Shown here one piece after another: positions 6,853 to 12,092 of a stretch of 12,092 nt of DNA. The number at the start of each line of letters is the position of its first letter. Within the stretch, counting starts at the first letter, position 1. Source of the DNA: Candidatus Culexmicrobium profundum (GTDB lineage Archaea > Thermoproteota > Methanomethylicia > Culexarchaeales > Culexmicrobiaceae). The stretch is taken from positions 1 to 12,092 of the forward strand of contig JANZKD010000044.1 of the NCBI GenBank assembly GCA_025061245.1. Reading direction: 5' to 3'. The notes below the pieces were generated by a model. It saw only the letters and a list, made by a program, of their open reading frames with translations, did not search any database and was not told the DNA's origin. Made by a program: the position numbers and the translations under genes.

Positions 6853-8292
6853 TCATTCTTCTCCCTTATTTTCACCAAATATTTCTGGAATCCATATTTT
6901 TTCTAGGAACTTTTTAATACCAGCTGAATCTCTTGGACCGACAAACACTCTCCAATCTTTAAGCATATCTTCAAGTTCACCACTTAAACGTGCTGCATAT
7001 CCTGGCAAGATTACACTTTTATGCTTTACCTTTTCAGCTAAGTTATATTCTTCAATTAATTCAACTATTTTATCTGAAGTGAACTTTTTACCAGCTACAG
7101 CTGATTGAACACTTGTTCCTTCAGTATCAATTACTAATAGCCATGCATCAGTCTTTGCCTTCTCTACATCATCTTTGACTAAATAATAAGTCAAGGCAAA
7201 ATTACCTGTAACTAGTAGCGGTGAATTTTCATTCGGCTTCCCTAGTTCATATAATCCTGGCTTAACTGAAGGTGGAACTCTTGGATCAGTATACACACAG
7301 TCACGCCAAACTATTGACGGCAAAATTGACCAAACATCTGTGCTATGCAATATTAATAGGTCAGCATATCTGGCCATTAGACTACACGCTAAAACTGCCT
7401 CTGTAAAGGCTTTCTCCTCAGGAGGCTTTTCTTTATCCAACCAAACTACTGCTGGAACACCTAACAATGGATAACCTAAAGCCAAATCACCTGCATCAAT
7501 TGCAGCATACCTCAATGCAGTGAAAACGCTAATTGTATCTATTATCGAGGAATTAGTATAAGTTCCAGGGTCAAGAACTATTTCATCTTGATTGTAATGC
7601 TCCTTTATTGAAGTTGAAAGAGACTTTAACATCTCTAGGTTACCTGGAGCTGAAACCACGAGAGGACACTCATACTTGACAGATAGTGAAGCTACATCCT
7701 TCCAATTCTTCTTATTGGCAGCATATATCAATGGTTTCCTATCCTTTGATACAATTAATGCCTCTTCAAGAATTTCAGGATCATAAGAACATAGAATAAA
7801 TGGTTTCTGAGTTAATTTCATTACCTTTGCCACAGTTTTAGCAAACTTCTCTGCAATTCCTGAAACACATCTAACTGCAATTCCATCAAGCTTTAACTCT
7901 TTGCCGATACGAATATATGCAAAGTCATTCACAAATTTGACTCTATCATTTAATTCCTCATCACTCATTTCATCATGAACATCAATCATTAAGGGTGTTT
8001 GAAAACGCCAAGTCCATTCATGACGATATACAACATCCTTTCCACCAATTTTTATTTGATTCGGTGGAACACCAAAGACAACTTCCTTAACTGCAGGTCT
8101 TAAGATTTTTTGGAGTTCTTTTAGCTTTGAAGCGTATTTCTTCTCTTCAAACAGAGGAGAACATAACTCCAGGGGCACTTCTCTTTCAATTAATCTACTA
8201 GCAAATGCCATACAGCTTTTTTCACCACATTTACCACAATTAGTTTGTGGAAGATATCTATAGACATGGAGGGGGTTTAACCTCTTAGGCAT
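6853..8292 (-). CDS. cdhE: CODH/ACS gamma subunit CdhE (corrinoid iron-sulfur protein, large subunit)
   Basis: CdhE is the large subunit of the corrinoid Fe-S protein that carries the methyl group from tetrahydromethanopterin (or an analogue) to acetyl-CoA synthase. The 479-residue protein starts with the [4Fe-4S] domain (Cys19, 22, 27, 44; LPQTNCGKCGEKSCMAFA) that reactivates cobalt, followed by a TIM-barrel region (DGIAVRC, KPFILCSYD, PLVVSAP, EIVLDPGTYTN) and a C-terminal corrinoid-binding domain (LLVTGNFALTYYLV, WLLVIDTEGTSVQSAVAGKK, VILPGYAARLSG). I chose the ATG at 8292 because AGGTGAT (8303-8297) sits 4 nt upstream and the family starts near here; a GTG at 8301 would add three residues and lies within the Shine-Dalgarno. 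It directly follows cdhD and precedes fwdD by 4 nt. Its N-terminal domain has a close copy in the ferredoxin at 1115-1582. Confidence 0.96.
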   Translation of the reverse strand: MPKRLNPLHVYRYLPQTNCGKCGEKSCMAFASRLIEREVPLELCSPLFEEKKYASKLKELQKILRPAVKEVVFGVPPNQIKIGGKDVVYRHEWTWRFQTPLMIDVHDEMSDEELNDRVKFVNDFAYIRIGKELKLDGIAVRCVSGIAEKFAKTVAKVMKLTQKPFILCSYDPEILEEALIVSKDRKPLIYAANKKNWKDVASLSVKYECPLVVSAPGNLEMLKSLSTSIKEHYNQDEIVLDPGTYTNSSIIDTISVFTALRYAAIDAGDLALGYPLLGVPAVVWLDKEKPPEEKAFTEAVLACSLMARYADLLILHSTDVWSILPSIVWRDCVYTDPRVPPSVKPGLYELGKPNENSPLLVTGNFALTYYLVKDDVEKAKTDAWLLVIDTEGTSVQSAVAGKKFTSDKIVELIEEYNLAEKVKHKSVILPGYAARLSGELEDMLKDWRVFVGPRDSAGIKKFLEKIWIPEIFGENKGEE

Positions 8293-8296
8293 AATT

Positions 8297-8303
8297 ATCA
8301 CCT
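8297..8303 (-). promoter_or_regulatory. Shine-Dalgarno deciding the cdhE start
   Basis: AGGTGAT overlaps the cdhD stop codon (TAG) and lies 4 nt before the ATG at 8292, the same arrangement seen for hdrA. It indicates translational coupling of cdhD and cdhE and argues against the GTG start at 8301. Confidence 0.6.
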
Positions 8304-9597
8304 AGAAGGGGGTACTTATCCATTCTTCATATGGTAATTCTGTTATGGGTTTACGTATTTTTCTTAATGCTTCAGCAAATGATTTTAAAGTTTGCATTGC
8401 TTTCGGATGAAGCATCATAAACAGGTCCGTACCAGCAAGCATAGCTATAATTGCAGTTACGGCTTCCCAAAGAGGCCCTCTAATGGATCTAGGACCTAAT
8501 TGAGGAGACTTCGACGAAGCTTCTCTGGCAGCCCAAGCATTTGACGAAGCAGAACACATTGGAACTTGAAGTACTTCTTCGCCCATTAAGGCAGCAAGTC
8601 TAATTCTCTCCATAATACTAAAGGAATATTCAATTCCATATCCCAGTGCTCCCGTAGTGGGATCTAGGATTAATCTATCCTTACTTAAACCTGCCTCCAT
8701 AGATTTCCTACATAAGTCCTTAGCCTGATTAATATCGATGAAGGCTAATGCTATTAGGTCATGGCCAAACTGGTTGATAGGCTTAACGGTCTTTTCAATT
8801 TCCATATCCAGTGTAACAGAATTAAAGACAACTCTTTCACCAGCAGCAACCTCTGAAAGTTTAGTGAATAATTCAACATCCTTGATAGGATTGCCAGATC
8901 CACCAATAATTAATGGGACTTTAACTGCTTGCAACACTTCTTCAACGTTTTTGGCAGCTTCACTAATGGGTGTATCCTTAATTCCAGGATCGGTACTAAT
9001 CAGGTGAAATGAAATCAATTGAGCACCATACTTCTCAACAGCAACTCTGGCCCATTCAGATGGAATTTGAACTGCATCTTCATACATTTCCCTGACAGGT
9101 TTGGGAACCTGCGGCATGTCAAAAACATCTAAAGTGGCTGCAATGGGATTTGGAGGTGTCTCTGCAAATAAAAAGTACGGAGGAGTTGTGGAACCACCAA
9201 TCTTAACAGTATAGCTTCTAGTTCCACCCTCACTTTTAGTAGCACCTATGGTTACTTCGGATATTTTACCAGTAAAACGTAGTTTTGGATATTCAAAGGG
9301 TACTTCAATGAGCTCTATAATTTTAGGCTTCCCTACTGATGGAGTAGGTGGAGCAGCAGGTCCAAGTAATCTTAAACCAAATGGTGAAGCTTCTACTAAG
9401 AATTCTATTTTCCCTGCTCCAGTTAAGGGTTCAAGCGAGAGTTTAAAGTATCCAGGCATTTGCGGGGCTTGTGGAGGAATATAATTTATTACTAGTTCGT
9501 CTGCATCTATTATGACGTCAGTTAATTCTAACTCTTCCGCATCTGAAAGTAGATCTAATAAATCTTTGGCATGTCTATTCTTATTTTGCTTATTCAT
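8302..9597 (-). CDS. cdhD: CODH/ACS delta subunit CdhD (corrinoid iron-sulfur protein, small subunit)
   Basis: CdhD is the TIM-barrel partner of CdhE in the corrinoid protein. The 431-residue sequence has a short N-terminal helix plus beta-motif (residues 1-40, DLLDLLSDAEELELTDV and ADELVINY), a linker, then the conserved core: FDMPQVPKPVREMYEDAV, AQLISFHLISTDP, PLIIGGSGNPIKDVELF, DLIALAFIDINQAKDL, RLILDPTTGALGYGIEYS, LQVPMCSASSNAWAAREA and TDLFMMLHPKAM. Its ATG overlaps the stop of the small upstream gene (ATGA) and has a strong Shine-Dalgarno, GGAGAGATC, at 9609-9601 that lies inside that small gene. It is followed at once by cdhE. Length fits the archaeal family. The N-terminal motif resembles the small upstream protein and the CdhC tail. 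Confidence 0.96.
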   Translation of the reverse strand: MNKQNKNRHAKDLLDLLSDAEELELTDVIIDADELVINYIPPQAPQMPGYFKLSLEPLTGAGKIEFLVEASPFGLRLLGPAAPPTPSVGKPKIIELIEVPFEYPKLRFTGKISEVTIGATKSEGGTRSYTVKIGGSTTPPYFLFAETPPNPIAATLDVFDMPQVPKPVREMYEDAVQIPSEWARVAVEKYGAQLISFHLISTDPGIKDTPISEAAKNVEEVLQAVKVPLIIGGSGNPIKDVELFTKLSEVAAGERVVFNSVTLDMEIEKTVKPINQFGHDLIALAFIDINQAKDLCRKSMEAGLSKDRLILDPTTGALGYGIEYSFSIMERIRLAALMGEEVLQVPMCSASSNAWAAREASSKSPQLGPRSIRGPLWEAVTAIIAMLAGTDLFMMLHPKAMQTLKSFAEALRKIRKPITELPYEEWISTPF

Positions 9598-9746
9598 TTT
9601 GATCTCTCCGGTTGTGAAATTATTAATTTTTCAGCTTTAATTTCAACCCCATTTAATTCAACAATATAATTTCGCTTTAACAAATTAGAAATTAATTGGA
9701 TGAGCGTGCTCACAGACTCTTCGCTAATCTTCTCCTCATTAGTCAA
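9594..9746 (-). CDS. Small 50-residue protein between cdhC and cdhD
   Basis: A TTG-initiated frame of 50 codons fills the space between cdhC and cdhD exactly: it starts one base after the cdhC stop, has GGTGGG at 9759-9754 seven nt upstream, and ends by ATGA overlap with cdhD. The product begins MTNEEKISEESVSTLIQLIS and has a predicted amphipathic helix (about 10-25), then a beta-like segment (28-45, IVELNGVEIKAEKLIISQ). That segment aligns without gaps with the last residues of CdhC (KITLKGVKIKINRLIIKK) and with the N-terminus of CdhD (ELELTDVIIDADELVINY). The helix-then-beta layout also matches the CdhD N-terminus. I do not know a named family for it. Gene packing and the Shine-Dalgarno support a real gene; a structural or adaptor role in the CODH/ACS complex is inference. 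Confidence 0.72.
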   Translation of the reverse strand: MTNEEKISEESVSTLIQLISNLLKRNYIVELNGVEIKAEKLIISQPERSK

Positions 9747-9747
9747 T

Positions 9748-11190
9748 CTACTTCCCACCAGCTTTTTTGATTATTAACCTGTTAATCTTTATTTTAACTC
9801 CCTTCAAAGTTATTTTGAATCCGGTTTGGGCGGATACCGCTGGCATTTGTATTGCCTGTGCAGGTATTTGCGGAGTCCATTGAGGCATAGTAGGCATTTG
9901 AACTGGTTGCTGAACTGCAACTTCTTCAACTTTCTCGGCTTTAGCCTCAGCTTCAGCTGCTTTTTCCATTTCACGTATTTTAGACGCAACGGGATGATCT
10001 TTCTCTAGCAAAAAGTTTTTAAGATCTTCAATAGTAGTTGCATCTTCTTCAGTGGCAATTTTATCATAAAGCTCTGGAGGAATGGCATCTTTAACCCTCT
10101 CTTTTAAGTCCTTAGGCATCCACACAATCCTATTCCATCCACCATCAGCATAGAAGAATTTTCTAGAACGCATCCATTCAATTCCAATGCCTAAAAATCC
10201 TTCAGATTGCTGACCACCACCAGTTTGAGCAGCCATGGTTGAGAAGGGCAGACCATTCACCGCAGTACCCTTAAATCCTCTATGAACAATTCCAATTCCA
10301 TCAACTTCAGGAATGTAAAAAGCTATAGCTTCAAAGCATCCACAGGACGTGTGTGGATATTCAAACATACTATAGAGGTAGACTCTAGTCACTTCACCAA
10401 GAGATCTTTTGGCTACGACTTCATTTGCACCACTCCATTCACCTTTAATTGGATCTAGCAGTTCACCTTTTGGTATTGGGAAGTTTGGCCCTTTGGGATC
10501 GATATTAGCTGCAGCTCTGGCATCTAACCATGTTAACGCTCCACATAATGAAATTCTCTCTGGAGTTATAACGCATACATGCGTTGGTGCAAAGGATTGA
10601 CATAATACACACCCATAGAACATGTCTACTTCTTCATCTTTTAATCCCCTAACTCTAGCATCACGTTCCTCATAAATCTTTAATGCCTCTTCATACTTCT
10701 CCTTTATAAGTTCTGGGTCTGTGATGAAAGTTACTTGCATCTTCTCTATGTAGGGCATCTCTGATTTAAACAAGGTTATTAATGCTCTACCCCACCATGA
10801 GAAAGAGTTAAGACCCTTCTTAACTGATTTCTTAGCAATTCTAATCCAGATGTCATATCGTTGATTCAAATGCATTATACCTTCAATATAATTAGTATAC
10901 ATGTGAATTCTACGTTCAATTACACCCTCCAAGTCAGTGTCTAGCTTTTCACCTGCCACATAAATGAGAATTGCAAATGGATATGACCCTCCCTCTTTTA
11001 AGTCCATTAAATCTGGGCCAATTATTTCAACCTTGCCATCTTCAACCTCGTCCATTGGCTTTACACGTACGAGTTCAAATTTATAGTCAATTTTGGGTCC
11101 TCCAAGTTCAACATACATATCCTTTCTTCTAACTCGTTGTCCTTCAAATGCAGGACTTATTTCTATAGGGAAACCTTCAAAAGCCGACAT
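9748..11190 (-). CDS. cdhC: CODH/ACS beta subunit CdhC (acetyl-CoA synthase)
   Basis: CdhC carries the A-cluster, where a methyl group, CO and CoA are joined to or released from acetyl-CoA. The 480-residue protein shows the expected cluster ligands: Cys194, Cys197 and Cys206 (YGCVLCQSFAPTHVC) and the Cys283-Gly-Cys285 motif in HTSCGCFEA that binds the two nickel sites. Other family blocks are EISPAFEGQRVRRKDMYVE, IEGIMHLNQRYDIWIRI and AAQTGGGQQSEGFLGIG. It lacks the N-terminal domain of bacterial AcsB, as usual in archaea. Residues 407-456 form an Ala/Glu then Gln/Pro/Met-rich flexible linker, followed by a 24-residue C-terminal beta-motif (GFKITLKGVKIKINRL and on), a tail also known from methanogen CdhC. 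The ATG follows the cdhB stop by 6 nt, with GGAGTGA spanning that stop. It lies in the operon between cdhB and the small gene. Confidence 0.97.
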   Translation of the reverse strand: MSAFEGFPIEISPAFEGQRVRRKDMYVELGGPKIDYKFELVRVKPMDEVEDGKVEIIGPDLMDLKEGGSYPFAILIYVAGEKLDTDLEGVIERRIHMYTNYIEGIMHLNQRYDIWIRIAKKSVKKGLNSFSWWGRALITLFKSEMPYIEKMQVTFITDPELIKEKYEEALKIYEERDARVRGLKDEEVDMFYGCVLCQSFAPTHVCVITPERISLCGALTWLDARAAANIDPKGPNFPIPKGELLDPIKGEWSGANEVVAKRSLGEVTRVYLYSMFEYPHTSCGCFEAIAFYIPEVDGIGIVHRGFKGTAVNGLPFSTMAAQTGGGQQSEGFLGIGIEWMRSRKFFYADGGWNRIVWMPKDLKERVKDAIPPELYDKIATEEDATTIEDLKNFLLEKDHPVASKIREMEKAAEAEAKAEKVEEVAVQQPVQMPTMPQWTPQIPAQAIQMPAVSAQTGFKITLKGVKIKINRLIIKKAGGK

Positions 11191-11196
11191 TTCCTC

Positions 11197-11739
11197 TCAC
11201 TCCTTCTCCTTCTTTAAAATCTCAAGAATCATATTAAGATTTTCCACCCACTTATTATGGGGGAGATTAGGGAAAGACCATGACGCATTAGGATGATAAT
11301 ATCTGTCAAGAGACATAGTCTTTAGGTGAAGAGCAAAGTTCTTTAAGGCTGACAATAGTTGTGATTGAAGCTGATAAGTTATACCCATGAAAATTACTAG
11401 GTCATGTGCTTCTGAACCATCAACACTCCACCTTGAATCCCTGAGGCGATCAGTTATTTCAACAGATCCTAAAACAAGAGCAGGGGTATACCCTCTTTCA
11501 AGAAAAGCTTTAAGAGTATTTGAAGTTGCAACAATAGGTGCGTTGGTTAGCTTAGAAAGCTCGATAGAGTAGTCTAGAAGGTATTTATCCTCTGAAATTT
11601 TAGTTTTCAATGCTTCAGCTCCAACTACAATTAATGGCTTCTTAGAAGCTTTAATTAGTCTTCCAGCAACTTCACCATTTAGCTTTAAAGCAGTTTTAGG
11701 TCCAGGCACATTACCAAATTGCCAAGGAAGAACGCTCAT
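11197..11739 (-). CDS. cdhB: CODH epsilon subunit CdhB
   Basis: CdhB is the small non-catalytic subunit that forms the alpha2-epsilon2 CO dehydrogenase component with CdhA and is found essentially only in archaeal CODH/ACS. The 180-residue protein has the family's Rossmann-like (DHS-type) fold segments: an N-terminal WQFGNVPGPKTALKL, KPLIVVGAEALKTK, NAPIVATSNTLKAFLERGY, DLVIFMGITYQLQSQLLSAL and a near C-terminal LDRYYHPNASWSFPNL block. Length fits the usual ~170 residues. The ATG at 11739 is preceded by GAGGGGAGATGG, a strong Shine-Dalgarno, 13 nt after the cdhA stop, and the gene ends 6 nt before cdhC. Order cdhA-cdhB-cdhC is that of methanogen operons. Confidence 0.95.
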   Translation of the reverse strand: MSVLPWQFGNVPGPKTALKLNGEVAGRLIKASKKPLIVVGAEALKTKISEDKYLLDYSIELSKLTNAPIVATSNTLKAFLERGYTPALVLGSVEITDRLRDSRWSVDGSEAHDLVIFMGITYQLQSQLLSALKNFALHLKTMSLDRYYHPNASWSFPNLPHNKWVENLNMILEILKKEKE

Positions 11740-11752
11740 ACCATCTCCCCTC

Positions 11753-12092
11753 CTATTTTGGCTTTCTAATCAAACGCTTCAACAATGTTGGGTCCACCAC
11801 TGGTTTCTCCCATGGTTTCCATCCAATTTTCTTTAGGTAATCTAAAATTTCGAATTTATAGGTTATTGGTATATCGGCCTCAGTTCTAATAAACATGTGC
11901 AAGTCATCAGGCAGAGTACCATAGAACTTCTTATACAATTCAACGTAATGTGTAACTTTTATCATTCTACCCTTAGTTGTATCATTGGGACGGATACACA
12001 GCTTGGCTGCCATTACCATTGCTTCTTCTTTAGTTTCAGCAGCATAGATTAAATGCTCTGGTGCAGGTCCAACCCACACCCTTTCACCAGTT
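11753..12092 (-). CDS. cdhA: CODH alpha subunit CdhA, C-terminal end only (5' off window)
   Basis: Only the last ~112 codons of this - strand gene are in the window; the frame stays open to the right edge (TGERVWVGPAPEHL), so the GTG near 12079 is internal. CdhA is the Ni-Fe-S CO dehydrogenase subunit (C-cluster) of the archaeal complex, normally about 750-800 residues. The visible part matches the conserved C-terminus: VWVGPAPEHLIYAAETKEEA, AAKLCIRPNDTTKGR, THYVELYKKFYGTLPDD and FIRTEADIPITYKFEI. Metal-cluster ligands of the core lie outside the window. It is followed by cdhB after a 13-nt gap. Identity is certain from the tail and the operon context; integrity of the rest cannot be judged. 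Confidence 0.95.
   Translation of the reverse strand, partial: TGERVWVGPAPEHLIYAAETKEEAMVMAAKLCIRPNDTTKGRMIKVTHYVELYKKFYGTLPDDLHMFIRTEADIPITYKFEILDYLKKIGWKPWEKPVVDPTLLKRLIRKPK

Noticed and set aside
6849..6878. TTG at 6878 as the fwdD start, adding ten residues
   Set aside because: It would overlap the end of cdhE, and the family-like part starts after the ATG at 6848, which has GGGAG upstream.

Overview
This AT-rich window reads as part of an archaeal Wood-Ljungdahl (reductive acetyl-CoA) gene island from an anaerobic, probably uncultivated archaeon. The archaeal hallmarks are a CdhA/CdhB/CdhC/CdhD/CdhE set that includes the epsilon subunit CdhB, formylmethanofuran dehydrogenase (Fwd) subunits, an HdrA fused to MvhD, and Shine-Dalgarno (SD) motifs of the GGTGAT type with frequent TTG starts. 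The lineage cannot be fixed from the sequence. A member of Thermoproteota (for example Bathyarchaeia) or a related lineage is my guess; a methanogen is not excluded, but nothing specific to methanogenesis (Mcr, HdrB, HdrC) lies in the window.

Left part (1-1114): the 3' part of a cooC-type nickel-insertion ATPase on the + strand converges on, and overlaps by 15 bases, a cooT-type nickel-binding protein on the - strand. A 116-bp divergent promoter region follows.

Middle part (1115-6486, + strand): a tightly coupled four-gene operon. It encodes a ferredoxin with a CdhE-like N-terminal Fe-S domain, a FwdB-type molybdopterin/tungstopterin subunit, an HdrA-MvhD fusion flavoprotein, and an eight-cluster polyferredoxin resembling FwdF. 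Together these look like an electron wire that feeds CO2 reduction to the formyl level from an HdrA flavin.

Right part (12092-6483, - strand): the CODH/ACS operon in the order cdhA (3' end only), cdhB, cdhC, a previously missed 50-codon gene, cdhD, cdhE and fwdD. The fwdD product should complete the FwdB active-site subunit, yet it is encoded in the opposite operon; the two operons meet tail to tail with a 4-bp overlap.

The window therefore couples CO2 activation (Fwd), electron supply (HdrA/MvhD, polyferredoxin), acetyl-CoA assembly (Cdh) and nickel maturation (CooC, CooT). The items that stand out are the small gene between cdhC and cdhD, which shares a beta-motif with the CdhC tail and the CdhD head; the HdrA operon without HdrB/HdrC; and the reuse of the CdhE N-terminal Fe-S domain in a separate ferredoxin. 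No tRNA, rRNA, CRISPR array, insertion sequence or large repeat was seen.
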